DNA of 43,811 bases from positions 1 to 43,811 of the forward strand of contig CAKNKX010000013.1 in the NCBI GenBank assembly GCA_930987745.1. The letters run 5' to 3'. Both the position numbers and the translations under genes were made by a program. The number at the start of each line of letters is the position of its first letter. Position 1 is the first letter of the stretch. Positions 10,354 to 21,216 of the stretch are shown here, in pieces. The DNA is from an uncultured Clostridium sp. (GTDB lineage Bacteria > Bacillota > Clostridia > TANB77 > CAG-508). The notes below the pieces were generated by a model, which was not told the DNA's origin, did no database searches, and worked only from the letters and a program-made list of their open reading frames with translations.

Positions 10354-10854
10354 ATGGTATATTTTATAGCAGATACACATTTCAATCATGCAAATATAAT
10401 TAAATATTGTAATAGACCATTTAAAAATACTTATGAAATGAATGAATACATAATTAAAAAATGGAATTCTGTTGTTAAAGAAGCGGATACAGTATACCAT
10501 TTAGGTGATGTAGGGTTTGGCTCATTACAAGATGTTAAAAGTTTGGTTGAGAGATTAAATGGAAGAAAAATATTACTTAGAGGAAATCATGATTTTAAAA
10601 TTGGAGTGAATACTTGGAAAGAAATAGGATTCTTAGAGGTGTATAAGAAGAAAATTATTTTAGATAATTTATTATTAACACATGCACCAACTGAAGAGGT
10701 TGGAGAAAATCAAATCAATGTTTTTGGACATATACATGATAAGCCACTAGATGAAAGATTTAATAAGAAAAATCATATATGTGTTTCTTGTGATGTAGTT
10801 GATTATATACCTGTAAGTATAAGCAAAATTGAAAGTGTAACTAAACAAGTATAA
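10354..10854 (+). CDS. Metallophosphoesterase
   Basis: 'IADTHFNHANI…YHLGDVGFG…LLRGNHD…LTHAP…NVFGHIHDKP'. Confidence 0.88.
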   Translation: MVYFIADTHFNHANIIKYCNRPFKNTYEMNEYIIKKWNSVVKEADTVYHLGDVGFGSLQDVKSLVERLNGRKILLRGNHDFKIGVNTWKEIGFLEVYKKKIILDNLLLTHAPTEEVGENQINVFGHIHDKPLDERFNKKNHICVSCDVVDYIPVSISKIESVTKQV

Positions 10855-10890
10855 TTTAATCAAAAATAGTAAATTGCAGAGGGGATTAGC

Positions 10891-11406
10891 ATGAAAGTTG
10901 TAATAAGTGGTAGTTTTAGAAAACATTTACAAGGTATTTTAAAATTAAAAAAGGAACTTGAAGAAAGAGGAATTGAAGTAATAAAACCTAATAAAGTAAA
11001 AAAAATCAATAATATAGGTAATCCGAATTTTGTAAAGTTTGAAGGCGAAGAAAACATTCATCCATGGATATTAGAACGAGAATACTTTGATGCGATAGAA
11101 GAATGTGATGCACATATTATATATAACAAAGATTCTTATTTAGGAATGAGTGCAACAATCGAATTAGGAGCTTCTATGGCTAAAGGAGAAAATACAAAAG
11201 TATATTTATTAGAAAGACCAAACCAAGATAAAATGATAGCTCAAAAAGAAAATATTGATGAAGGAGAAAAACAAGATATAAGAGAGTTTTGTGAATTGCT
11301 AAAAGATATGGAGAGACATGGGGTTTTAGGAATAGGTATAGACCAGTTATATAAAGATTTTAATATAGAAAGGCAAACAATTGATAAAGGCGATGAAGAA
11401 CGATAA
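10891..11406 (+). CDS. Nucleoside 2-deoxyribosyltransferase-like protein
   Basis: 'VVISGSFRKHL…DAIEECDAHIIYN…SATIELGASMAKG' fold pattern; AGAGGGG RBS. Confidence 0.55.
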   Translation: MKVVISGSFRKHLQGILKLKKELEERGIEVIKPNKVKKINNIGNPNFVKFEGEENIHPWILEREYFDAIEECDAHIIYNKDSYLGMSATIELGASMAKGENTKVYLLERPNQDKMIAQKENIDEGEKQDIREFCELLKDMERHGVLGIGIDQLYKDFNIERQTIDKGDEER

Positions 11407-11548
11407 ATTACAATTTTGATGTGAATACAAAAATATGTTTAAAGGAGTAAATGTATAATACTAACATGAGTAGAACGCAAAAAATATTTGTGAAACACTA
11501 CACAAAATAAAAAAAGTATGATAAAATATTTGTGGTGTTGTTTAAAAA

Positions 11549-11728
11549 TTGGATAAATTTAACAATAAAATCATCTATTTACATAAAAAACAATCTGAAA
11601 TTTCTGGCACAATTCGTTGGGTAGAGAACCTCGAAACCCTATATAAATGGGCAAAGAATAATAAAGAAATTTCACGAGATAGTTTATATGATAGAATAGC
11701 CGAAAGTGGCTTAAATACTAAAAATTAA
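11549..11728 (+). CDS. Small hypothetical ORF or gene remnant (59 aa, TTG start)
   Basis: open frame [59 protein letters not shown]. Confidence 0.35.
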   Translation: MDKFNNKIIYLHKKQSEISGTIRWVENLETLYKWAKNNKEISRDSLYDRIAESGLNTKN

Positions 11729-11744
11729 GAAGGAGGAATTAATC

Positions 11745-12467
11745 ATGTCAGGACACAGTAAATGGCATAATATTCAAGCAAAGAAGGGAAAAGCAGATGC
11801 AGCAAGAGGGAAAATATTTACTAAATTAGGAAGAGAACTATTAATTGCAGTAAAACAAGGTGGACCTGATCCAGCAGGTAACTCAAAATTAAAAGATGTT
11901 ATTGCAAAATGTAAGGCAGCAAATATGCCAAATGATACAATAAATAATGCAATTAAAAAAGCATCAGGAGCGGGAAACAATGAAAACTATGAAGAAATTA
12001 CATATGAAGGATATGGACCAAATGGAGTTGCAATAATCGTTCAAGCTGCAACAGATAATAAAAATAGAACTGCAGCAGATGTAAGACATGCATTTGATAA
12101 AGCAGGAGGAAATTTAGGAACAAGTGGTTGCGTATCATATATGTTTAATAAAAAAGGTGTAATAGTAATAGAAAAAGAATCTACATCTATGGATGAAGAA
12201 GAATTAATGATGCTTGCAATTGATAGCGGAGCAGAAGATTTCAAAAGTGATGAAGGAATTTACGAAATAACAACAGATCCATCTGATTTCTCAAGTGTTC
12301 GTGAAAAACTAGAAGAAGCTGGACTAACTTTTGTAGAAGCAGGAGTACAAATGGTTCCAACAACAACAGTTTCTTTAGATGAAAAAGGACAAGAAAAAAT
12401 GGAAAGATTACTAGAAAGATTAGATGATTTAGATGATGTTTCAGAAGTATATCACAACTGGGAATAA
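11745..12467 (+). CDS. yebC: YebC/PmpR family protein
   Basis: [31 protein letters not shown]… complete. Confidence 0.97.
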   Translation: MSGHSKWHNIQAKKGKADAARGKIFTKLGRELLIAVKQGGPDPAGNSKLKDVIAKCKAANMPNDTINNAIKKASGAGNNENYEEITYEGYGPNGVAIIVQAATDNKNRTAADVRHAFDKAGGNLGTSGCVSYMFNKKGVIVIEKESTSMDEEELMMLAIDSGAEDFKSDEGIYEITTDPSDFSSVREKLEEAGLTFVEAGVQMVPTTTVSLDEKGQEKMERLLERLDDLDDVSEVYHNWE

Positions 12468-12574
12468 TAAAACAAAATAGGTAAATAGCTTTTAGTAGTT
12501 ATTTATCTATTTATTATATCTAATAATATTAAATATATCTAGATTTTAAATTTCTAGAATAAGGAGAGATAGAT

Positions 12575-14242
12575 ATGCAAAAGAAAAATAAAAAAATACT
12601 AATAATATTAATCATATTATGTATAATTTTAATTTTAGGAATCACATTTTCAATATTATATTTTGCAACAGATTTATTTAAAAGTAATCAAGAACTATTT
12701 TTAAAATATGCAAGTAAGGCATTTGAAAATTCAGAAGATTCTTTTATAGGAACAGATATAAATGAGTATTTTAACAAAAAAGAGCAAACACCATATCAGA
12801 ATCAAGGAACAATAACACCTAATATATCTACACAAAATGGACAAGAACAATTTGAAAATGTAAATAACTTTGATATTTCATATACAGGAGGAATTGACAA
12901 TTTAAATTCAAGACTTAAAGAAGATATATCTTTAAACTATTCAAATGATTCAAAAATGGAATTTTCATATCAAAAAGTGGGAGAGCAAATAGGATTGCAA
13001 ACAGACTATGTAAATAGTAAATATGTAGTGTCAACAGCAGAAGAAATACCTAATTTGGATGCCGACCTTGGAAATGTAATAGAAGTTCTATCCAAAATGC
13101 AAGAACTAAAAAATATAGATTTAAGCTGGGAAGAAATAGCAAGAATTAGAGATACATATTTTAATGTATTAAGCTCAAACTTAACAGAAGATAATTTTGT
13201 AAAAGTATCTAGTTCTGATGTAACAGGATATCAGTTAAATATCACAGGAGATGAACTAAAAAATATAACTTTAAAACTATTAGAAACATTACAAAATGAT
13301 ACTGAAACACTAGATAAAATAAATGAATACTTAAAAGTTCAAAGTTCATCAAATTCAATAACTGTAAATGATATTGCAAAATTAATAGAAGATATAAATA
13401 ATAACCAAGATATATTAAATAAAACAGTAAAAATAACAGTATATGTAAACGGAGGAAACTTAAATAGATTAGAAATAAATATAAATGAAAATATTTTAGA
13501 TATAACAAAAAATAAAGTAGATACAAATGTTGGATATAATATTTCATTTAAAGGAACAGGAGATAATCCAGTAAATATATTGTTAAACTTAAACTTTACT
13601 AATATAACATCAAATGAAGGAATAACAGAAGATTACGAATTTCAAATTGGAAATAATGATATTACATATAATTATAAATTAAATAATAATATAAATTTCC
13701 AAAGTGCTTCAAATATAGAAGATTTTTCAGATGACAATGCAATGATTTTATCAAATTATGATTCTGCTGAAGTTACATCATTTATATCTCAAGTAAGACA
13801 AAGAATAATAGATGTAAACAAAGAATTAATGGAAAGAATAGGATTATTAGAAAACGAAAATCCACTTTTTATGAGCTTACCAGATTTATCTAAATTCTTT
13901 AATATAAATATAGCTGGAACAAAACTATCAGAAGAAGCAATAAACGCATTTAATCAAAAATTTGAGTTATATCAAAGTACAAAACTTGCAGGAGTAACAG
14001 TAAAAGGGCTTTTAACAACAATTGACCAAAATAACGAACAGCAAGAAAACGGAGAAACAGGAAACAGCCAATTAATGATAACAGAAATTAACTTTAATGG
14101 TGAAGAATATGATGTTAATGAACAAACAGTTACAATGCTAAAAGAAGAAGTAAAAACTGATGTGGATTATAGAGTAGAATTTGAAAAAGATAGTAATACA
14201 GGATTAATATATAGAGCAGTAATAAATGAAAAAGTAGCATAA
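12575..14242 (+). CDS. Large membrane-anchored extracytoplasmic protein
   Basis: N-terminal TM and long Asn-rich extracellular part; AAGGAGAG RBS. Confidence 0.7.
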   Translation: MQKKNKKILIILIILCIILILGITFSILYFATDLFKSNQELFLKYASKAFENSEDSFIGTDINEYFNKKEQTPYQNQGTITPNISTQNGQEQFENVNNFDISYTGGIDNLNSRLKEDISLNYSNDSKMEFSYQKVGEQIGLQTDYVNSKYVVSTAEEIPNLDADLGNVIEVLSKMQELKNIDLSWEEIARIRDTYFNVLSSNLTEDNFVKVSSSDVTGYQLNITGDELKNITLKLLETLQNDTETLDKINEYLKVQSSSNSITVNDIAKLIEDINNNQDILNKTVKITVYVNGGNLNRLEININENILDITKNKVDTNVGYNISFKGTGDNPVNILLNLNFTNITSNEGITEDYEFQIGNNDITYNYKLNNNINFQSASNIEDFSDDNAMILSNYDSAEVTSFISQVRQRIIDVNKELMERIGLLENENPLFMSLPDLSKFFNINIAGTKLSEEAINAFNQKFELYQSTKLAGVTVKGLLTTIDQNNEQQENGETGNSQLMITEINFNGEEYDVNEQTVTMLKEEVKTDVDYRVEFEKDSNTGLIYRAVINEKVA

Positions 14243-14262
14243 ACTAAAAATCTAAAGCATAT

Positions 14263-14303
14263 AATGAGAGAAGAGGGGACAGTCCCTGATTCTCTCATTT
14301 TTG
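14263..14303. repeat. REP-like palindrome/terminator (AATGAGAGAA gaGGGGACaGTCCCt GATTCTCTCATTTTT)
   Basis: nested inverted repeats with GGGGAC core. Confidence 0.7.
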
Positions 14304-14340
14304 TCGAAAAAAGAAGAATGTGAAAAGGAGGAGAAGAAGA

Positions 14341-15213
14341 ATGAAAGATTTTAATGAGATTCTTAGATATTTTCCACATAATATTTATCAAGTGCTAAAA
14401 AATACTTTTGAACAAAAACAAAATTTAATTTCTTCTCTTCAGGAAATAAGAATAAGAGTAAATAGACCAATAATCTTAAAAACAGGACAAGCAGATTTGT
14501 TGATAGAATATTTGGTTACTCAAAGTGAAGTTTTTGAAGTCTTAGAAAAACTTTGTAATAATTCTATATATGCTTATCAAAACCAGATTTGTAAAGGATT
14601 TATAACAGTTAGAGGAGGTCATAGGGTAGGTATAACAGGAACAGCTATAACGGAAAATGAAAAAGTTACTAATCTAAAATACATAACAAGTCTAAATTTT
14701 AGAATTGCAAGAGAGGTAAAGGGTTGTAGTAACAAGATTTTAAAAGATGTGATTTGTAAAGAACAAAATACAATTTATACTAGTTTAATTGTATCACCAC
14801 CTGGAAAGGGAAAAACAACTATGCTTCGAGATTTAATTAGAAATATTAGCAATGGAGTTCCTGAGTTAGGTTTTAGAGGTAAAACTTGTGGAGTTGTAGA
14901 TGAAAGAGGAGAAATTGCAGCAATGTATCATGGAATTCCACAAAATGATGTTGGGATAAGGACTGATGTAATAGAAAATATTTCAAAAGATAAAGGAATG
15001 AGCATGCTTATACGTTCAATGGCACCAGAAATTATTGCATGTGATGAAATAGGCTCAAAAGAAGATGTAGAGGCAATTCAAAATGCGGTTATTTCAGGGG
15101 TAAAAGGAATATTTACAATGCATGGGAAGAATTTAGATGATATTAAGGAAAATCAAGGCATAAATTACTTGATAAAAACAAAACAAATAGAGAAAATTAT
15201 ATTTTTATCTTAA
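14341..15213 (+). CDS. spoIIIAA: Stage III sporulation protein AA (ATPase)
   Basis: 'GKGKTTMLRDLIRN…CGVVDERGEIAA…IACDEIGSKEDVEAI'; AAGGAGGAG RBS; operon context. Confidence 0.95.
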   Translation: MKDFNEILRYFPHNIYQVLKNTFEQKQNLISSLQEIRIRVNRPIILKTGQADLLIEYLVTQSEVFEVLEKLCNNSIYAYQNQICKGFITVRGGHRVGITGTAITENEKVTNLKYITSLNFRIAREVKGCSNKILKDVICKEQNTIYTSLIVSPPGKGKTTMLRDLIRNISNGVPELGFRGKTCGVVDERGEIAAMYHGIPQNDVGIRTDVIENISKDKGMSMLIRSMAPEIIACDEIGSKEDVEAIQNAVISGVKGIFTMHGKNLDDIKENQGINYLIKTKQIEKIIFLS

Positions 15214-15285
15214 ATTTTATTTTAAAATTAGTTCTAAAAAATTTTTACGAGAATATAATATAAAAAAAGAAAGGACAAGTTTAAT

Positions 15286-15795
15286 ATGATTGTGATAAAA
15301 TATTTAATTTTATTTCTTATTCTAGTTGCCTCAACACTGATTGGAAGGTCTCTTTCCAAAAAATATGTATATAGATTAAAAGAACTAGAAGAAATAAAAA
15401 ATTCATTTAACATATTAAAAACAAAAATTAAATTTACATATGAACCGATTCCGGAGTTATTTCAAGAACTTGAAAATACAAAATGTAGAAATGTTGGGAA
15501 TATTTTTAAATTAGCAAAAGAGAAAATGGAAAATGAAAACATTTCTACTGCTTGGGAAAATGCGATAGAGGAATCTGTGACAAATTTAAAAAAAGAAGAT
15601 AAAGAAGTATTAAAAAGTTTAGGAAAATTACTTGGAAGAACAGATGTAGAAGGGCAAATGGGACAAATAGAAACAACAGAAAGCTTACTTGAAAACCAAA
15701 TAAAAGAAGCATTAGAAGAAAAATTAAAAAATGAAAAACTATATAGTAGATTAGGAACCACGATAGGATTAGCAATAGTAATCCTATTATATTAG
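15286..15795 (+). CDS. spoIIIAB: Stage III sporulation protein AB
   Basis: size, 'LGKLLGRTDVEGQ' and position after spoIIIAA. Confidence 0.9.
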   Translation: MIVIKYLILFLILVASTLIGRSLSKKYVYRLKELEEIKNSFNILKTKIKFTYEPIPELFQELENTKCRNVGNIFKLAKEKMENENISTAWENAIEESVTNLKKEDKEVLKSLGKLLGRTDVEGQMGQIETTESLLENQIKEALEEKLKNEKLYSRLGTTIGLAIVILLY

Positions 15796-15804
15796 GAGGG
15801 GACA

Positions 15805-15999
15805 ATGGACATTAATTTATTATTTAAAATAGCAGCTATTGGAATTCTAGTTGCAGTGCTTCATCAGGTTTTAGTAAGAGCAGGCAGAGAAGACCAAGCA
15901 ATGATGACAACACTTGCTGGTTTAGTAATTGTACTTACAATGGTAATTAAAGAAATAAGTGGTTTATTTGACACAGTAAGAACAATATTTAATTTATAA
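15805..15999 (+). CDS. spoIIIAC: Stage III sporulation protein AC
   Basis: 64-aa 'LFKIAAIGILVAVLHQVLVRAGREDQAMMTTLAGLVIVL'. Confidence 0.95.
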   Translation: MDINLLFKIAAIGILVAVLHQVLVRAGREDQAMMTTLAGLVIVLTMVIKEISGLFDTVRTIFNL

Positions 16000-16011
16000 G
16001 GATAAAAGAAA

Positions 16012-16398
16012 ATGGAAGTTATTAGAATTATTGGAATAGCATTAATAGGGCTTATAATAATCATTATTCTAAAACAGTACAAGCCAGAATTTAGTATATA
16101 TATTAGTTTACTAGTTGGCGTACTTATTTTACTACTCATAACTGATAAACTCACAGGAATAATAAATTTGTTACAATCTATTGCAAATAAAGCATCAATA
16201 AATAGTGAGTTTTTAAGTCTGCTAATAAAAATGACAGGAATAGCTTTTTTATCAGAATTTGCAGTAAGTATATGTAAAGATTCAGGAGAAGGAGCAATTG
16301 CAAGTAAGATCGAAATAGGTACAAAAATAATTATAATATCTATGTCAATTCCCATAATTTCTAGTTTATTGGAAATAATTTTGAAGGTATTACCATAA
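16012..16398 (+). CDS. spoIIIAD: Stage III sporulation protein AD
   Basis: 'LIKMTGIAFLSEFAVSICKDSGEGAIASKIEIGTKIIIISMSIPI'. Confidence 0.95.
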   Translation: MEVIRIIGIALIGLIIIIILKQYKPEFSIYISLLVGVLILLLITDKLTGIINLLQSIANKASINSEFLSLLIKMTGIAFLSEFAVSICKDSGEGAIASKIEIGTKIIIISMSIPIISSLLEIILKVLP

Positions 16399-16417
16399 AC
16401 AAAAGAGGGTGTTACAA

Positions 16418-17585
16418 ATGAAAAAAATAAAACAAATAAATTTATTGGTAATAGTAATAGTTATACTTTATATATTTTTTCCAATAAAAAATGTTTATGC
16501 AGAAGATAATAGCAAAATTATTGAAGAACAACAAGAGGAATTTGGAATAAACTCATTTTTAGATGAAGTAGACAAATACAAAGGAGAGTTTTTCCAAGAT
16601 ATAGATATTAACCAGATGCTAGAAGAAGCAATAACAGGAAAAGTAGACAACACATCAATTTTTGAAAAAATATTAAGTCTACTTGGGAGTGAGGTAGTAA
16701 CTGGCATAAAAGCTGTTCTAAGTATTTTAGCTGTTATTGTAATACATAGTGTCTTAAAAGCTATAAGTGACAACTTAGAAAATAACAATATAGGGAAATT
16801 AATATATTATGTTCAATATATAATAATTGTAACAATAATAATGGGAAGTTTTTCAGATATCTTAAAAATGGTACAAGATACAAGTTCAAATTTAGTGGGA
16901 TTTATGAATATATTAGTTCCACTATTAGTAACTCTAATGATATCAACAGGAAGTATAACCACAAGTGGAATTATAGAGCCAATTATAATGTTTTTGATAA
17001 ACTTTATTGGAAATCTGATTCAGAGTTTAATTATACCACTAGTATTAGTATTTACAAGTTTAGTAATAATCTCAAAAATATCAGAACAGATTCAAATAGA
17101 TAAAATAGCAAAATTTCTAAAATCAGGAATAGTGTGGTTTTTAGGGATAATACTTACAATTTTTGTAGGAGTTGTATCATTAGAGGGAACTTTATCTAGT
17201 AGTGTAGATGGAATTACTGCCAAAACCACAAAAGCAGTAGTAAGTAGTGCTATACCAGTCGTCGGAAAAATTTTAGGTGATGCAGTAGATACAGTACTTG
17301 GATGTGGGATAATCTTAAAAAATGCTGTGCGGAGTAATAGGAGTAATAATAATTGTTGGAATATGCATAATGCCAATTATAAAACTAGCAGTATTAACTC
17401 TTTTCTATAAACTGCTCTCAGCAGTAGTACAACCTATAGCAGATAAAAATATAATTAGCTTACTTGACCAAATAGGAGATATTTTTAAAATATTTTTAGC
17501 AATACTTTCAGCATTATCAGTTATGCTGATAATTGGTACAACACTAGTTTTAAAAATATCAAATAGTGGAATGATGTATAGATAA
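16418..17585 (+). CDS. spoIIIAE: Stage III sporulation protein AE, read through a +1 frameshift at CGG 17330-17332
   Basis: two ORFs join as '…VDTVLGCGIILKNAV-GVIGVIIIVGICIMPIIKLAVLTLFYKLLSAVVQPIADKNI…'; correct operon position. Confidence 0.92.
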
Positions 17586-17596
17586 GGATAAAAAAT

Positions 17597-18245
17597 ATGA
17601 TTGATTTTTTGAGTTCTTGGGTAAAAAATCTAGGTTTAACAATTGTAATAGTCTCAATATTAGAGATGTTACTTCCAAATAATAAAACAAAAAAATATAT
17701 AAAAATAGTGTTAGGAATTTTTGTGATTTTTAATATAATATCACCATTTATTAATAATAAAGAGGTATTTAGTGTAGAAAACTTTGATTTGGATGAGTAT
17801 AGTAATAGTGCAAGTGGTAACGAAACTGTTAATCAAGAATCAATGGATAGAAGAATAGAAGAATTATATATCGAAGAATTAGAAAAAGATATAACAAAAA
17901 AATTAGAAGAAAAAGGATATAATGTCAAAACTTGTAGTGTAGACGCAACAATAGGAAATGAAGAAGATACAAGAATAAATAAGATAAAATTAGATTTGGA
18001 AAAGAAAAAAGAAGAAAATACCAAAGAAACTGAAGAGCAAGATGGTGGTATAGAAAATAAAATAGTAGAAGAAATACAAAAAATAAAGCCAGTAGAAACA
18101 AAAGTAGAAATAGATGATACAAAAAATGAAAAAGATACCCGGAAATGAAGAGACTACAAATATTAGTGCAGTTGACATTCAAAATGTTCAAAATTTTTTA
18201 ATCGAAGAATATGGGGTGACTAAAGAGTGTTTAGAGATAAAATAA
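17597..18245 (+). CDS. spoIIIAF: Stage III sporulation protein AF, read through a +1 frameshift at CGG 18140-18142
   Basis: zero frame stops 2 codons after CGG; +1 frame gives 'DT-GNEETTNISAVDIQNVQNFLIEEYGVTKECLEIK*', overlapping the spoIIIAG GTG start. Confidence 0.85.
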
Positions 18246-18880
18246 GTAAGTTTTTCAAAAAACAAGGAGATACTGAAGAAAAAGAAGGAAACGATAAGAA
18301 AAAAATAGAAAATTTAGTTTTTTTTGTCATAATATCTATAATAACAATAATAGTCATTAATTTTATTTGGAATGGAAATGAAACAAAAAACGAAAATACA
18401 AATGAAAATGTGAGTGATAAAAAACTTGCAAGTAGCACTAATAATGGGGCTAATAATAATGAGAGTAATATTTCTGCAAATGATGATACAAGTCAATTAG
18501 AACAAAAATTAGAGCAAATTTTATCTAATATACAAGGAGTAGGAGAAGTTAAAGTATGTATAAATTATTCAGAATCTAGTGAAATCGTTGCAATGTATGA
18601 TGAAAACTCTAGTACTAGTACAACAGAAGAAACAGATACAGAAGGTGGAACAAGAAAAATAGAGCAAACAGACACAGAAAAAAGTGTAATATATGAAGAA
18701 AATGATGGTAAAAAAACTCCAATAACAACAAAAATAATAAAACCCAAAATAGAAGGAGCAATAATTACAGCAAAAGGGGCAGGTGATGCAAGTGTCAAAA
18801 CAAATATAATTCAAGCAGTAGAAGCATTAACAGGGCTTGCAACACATAAAATACAAGTATTTGAGATGAACAGGGATTAG
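18227..18880 (+). CDS. spoIIIAG: Stage III sporulation protein AG
   Basis: 'LEQILSNIQGVGEVKVCINYSES…IEGAIITAKGAGDASVKTNIIQAVEALTGLATHKIQVFEM'. Confidence 0.93.
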   Translation: MFRDKISKFFKKQGDTEEKEGNDKKKIENLVFFVIISIITIIVINFIWNGNETKNENTNENVSDKKLASSTNNGANNNESNISANDDTSQLEQKLEQILSNIQGVGEVKVCINYSESSEIVAMYDENSSTSTTEETDTEGGTRKIEQTDTEKSVIYEENDGKKTPITTKIIKPKIEGAIITAKGAGDASVKTNIIQAVEALTGLATHKIQVFEMNRD

Positions 18881-18902
18881 GGGACGTTCCTAAAATCCCT
18901 AG
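18872..18902. repeat. REP-like GGGGAC palindrome (AGGGATTAGGGGACGTTCCTAAAATCCCT)
   Basis: inverted repeat AGGGATTagGGGACGTTCCtaAAATCCCT, overlaps spoIIIAG stop. Confidence 0.6.
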
Positions 18903-18913
18903 AAGGAGGCAAT

Positions 18914-19621
18914 ATGAAAATTTTTAAGAAAAATCAAATAATTATTTATGTTATTGCACTTATTCTTATGACTGTAGGATATCTAAATTATACAAATAAG
19001 ACAGAAGAACTAAATAGTGTGGAAACTAGTTTACAAATGGAAAATGATGATAGCAGTTTGGTTGCTGGAATAGGTGATGCTAAATTAGTAAGTAGTAATG
19101 ATGTGACAACTGAAAATGATACTGGAAATAATACTACTTCTGAAACTAATACCATATCTGAAGAAACTACAACAAATGAAACAAATACAACTAATGAGAG
19201 TTTACAAGAAGAAAATACAGAAGCTCAAAATGAAACTGAAACACAAGAAACAAGTAATAATAAAACTGGAACACAGGATGATTATTTTGAAAAATCAAAA
19301 CTAGAAAGAGATACAATGTATTCACAAATGATTGAAACATATGAAAATATTTTAAATAGTACAAATGCTGAAGAAACTCAAAAACAATCTGCGACAGATG
19401 AGATAAAGAAAATAAATGATACGAAAAACAGTATAATGATATGTGAGAATTTAATAAAAACAAAAGGTTTTGAAAAAAGCATAATATTTGTAAATGATGC
19501 AAGTATAAGTATAATTATTGGTGCAACTGATATTTCACAAGAAGAGGTGGCACAGATACAAAATATTATTTCAAGAGAGATGGGTGCAGAAATAGAAAAT
19601 ATACATATTTCAACTAAATAA
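18914..19621 (+). CDS. spoIIIAH: Stage III sporulation protein AH
   Basis: N-terminal TM, C-terminal 'ETYENILNSTNAEETQKQSATDEI…' ring-building domain; operon position. Confidence 0.9.
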   Translation: MKIFKKNQIIIYVIALILMTVGYLNYTNKTEELNSVETSLQMENDDSSLVAGIGDAKLVSSNDVTTENDTGNNTTSETNTISEETTTNETNTTNESLQEENTEAQNETETQETSNNKTGTQDDYFEKSKLERDTMYSQMIETYENILNSTNAEETQKQSATDEIKKINDTKNSIMICENLIKTKGFEKSIIFVNDASISIIIGATDISQEEVAQIQNIISREMGAEIENIHISTK

Positions 19622-19654
19622 AATGCTAGTTTATAAAATTTACTAGCATTTTAA
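19620..19654 (+). terminator. Rho-independent terminator
   Basis: AAATGCTAGTttataaaatttACTAGCATTTT. Confidence 0.7.
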
Positions 19655-19872
19655 GCAATATTACTATCGTTAGACTCACTTGTCATTTTCCTTATATATT
19701 CGCCTATTTCTTCATTGGTCAAATCAAGTTCATAGATAAGACTTCTTAAAACATCTCTTCTTGGCAAATCTTCTTCATTATCAATTCTTACATATTGTCT
19801 TAAGCTGATACCTAAAAGTTCGGACATTTTTTCTTGCGTATAAGATTTTTCCATCCTCTTTTCTTTTATCAT
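19651..19872 (-). CDS. Small XRE-type HTH regulator
   Basis: 'KSYTQEKMSELLGISLRQYVRIDNEEDLPRRDVLRSLIYELDLT'. Confidence 0.75.
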   Translation of the reverse strand: MIKEKRMEKSYTQEKMSELLGISLRQYVRIDNEEDLPRRDVLRSLIYELDLTNEEIGEYIRKMTSESNDSNIA

Positions 19873-20049
19873 AAAATCACCTTATTTTTTGACTAAAACA
19901 ATTATTACATATATTTTTAAAGAATGGTATTGACATTTAATGACATTAAAATGAAATGGAAAAATCAAGAAAATGTTTTAAAAAGTGTTGTAAATTTTAA
20001 AATTATTGATATAATATAATTTATAAAATATACCAAAGGGAGGATAAAA

Positions 20050-21192
20050 ATGATTAAGAAAGTAGCGATTTTAGCAAATGGAGGAGATGTTTCTGGATTT
20101 AATGCTGTAATAAGAGCAATCAAAAAGACTGCAGAAACACATGGAATAGAATGTTATGGATATATTGATGGTTATAGAGGATTAGTAGAAAATAATTATA
20201 TAAGATTAGATGGAAGTGAAAAAGCTTCAGGAATACTTACAAAAGGTGGTTCAATAATTGGCTCATCAACAAATGCAATAGTATTTCATTACAAAGTAGA
20301 ACATGAAGATGGAACAGTAACTTATGAAGATTTATCAGATAAATGTGTTCAAAATGTTAAAGAAGCAGGATTTGATTGTGTATTTACATTAGGTGGAGAT
20401 AGTACACAAAAATCAGCAAGAGATTTATTTTTAAAAGGAATAAATACAATAGGAGTTCCAAAAACAATTGATAATGATGTTGCTTGTACTGATATAACAT
20501 TTGGATATAATACTGCAGTACATGTTGCAACAGAAGCATTAGATAGACTTCACACAACAGCAGAAACTCATAATAGAATAATGGTATTAGAGGTAATGGG
20601 AAGATTTGCAGGTTGGATTGCACTAGAATCTGCAATATCAGGAGGAGCAGATGTGGCTTTAATTCCAGAGATACCATATGATATTAAAAAAGCAGCAGAA
20701 GCAATTGAAAATAGAAAAAAACAAGGAAAGAACTTTAGTGTGGTAGTTGTATCAGAAGGAGCACACCCAATAGGAGAAGGACAAACAACACACTCTGCAG
20801 AAGGTATAGATACAGGAACAGGAATAAGTGTTAAGTTTGGTGGAGAAGGAAATAGAGTTGCAAAACAATTACAAGAATTAACAGGATTAGAATCTAGATG
20901 TACAATATTAGGATATATGCAAAGAGGAGGAACACCAACTGCATATGATAGAGTTTTATCTACAAAATATGGCGCAAAAGCAATGGAATTAGCCCTAGAA
21001 GGAAAATTCGGAGTTTTGACAGTTATAAAAAACGGAAAACTAGATTGTGTACCATTAGAGATAGTTGTAGGAGATAACAAAGAAATTGGAGCAGTACAAG
21101 GTGGAACAGCCCAAAGCAATGTAAGATTAGTTACAATGGACCATGATTTAGTAAAAACAGCAAGAGATATAGGAATATGTTTAGGAGATTAA
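20050..21192 (+). CDS. 6-phosphofructokinase family (ATP- or PPi-dependent)
   Basis: 'TLGGDSTQ…VPKTIDNDVACTDITFGYNTA…MGRFAGWIAL…QRGGTPTAYDR'. Confidence 0.93.
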   Translation: MIKKVAILANGGDVSGFNAVIRAIKKTAETHGIECYGYIDGYRGLVENNYIRLDGSEKASGILTKGGSIIGSSTNAIVFHYKVEHEDGTVTYEDLSDKCVQNVKEAGFDCVFTLGGDSTQKSARDLFLKGINTIGVPKTIDNDVACTDITFGYNTAVHVATEALDRLHTTAETHNRIMVLEVMGRFAGWIALESAISGGADVALIPEIPYDIKKAAEAIENRKKQGKNFSVVVVSEGAHPIGEGQTTHSAEGIDTGTGISVKFGGEGNRVAKQLQELTGLESRCTILGYMQRGGTPTAYDRVLSTKYGAKAMELALEGKFGVLTVIKNGKLDCVPLEIVVGDNKEIGAVQGGTAQSNVRLVTMDHDLVKTARDIGICLGD

Positions 21193-21216
21193 AATATAAT
21201 AAAAAGGGTGATGATT

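Noticed and set aside
14300-14308. Single TTTGTCGAA 0A-box match upstream of spoIIIAA
   Set aside because: Lies in the T tract of the REP/terminator hairpin, only ~33 nt before the start codon, unpaired; may be chance.
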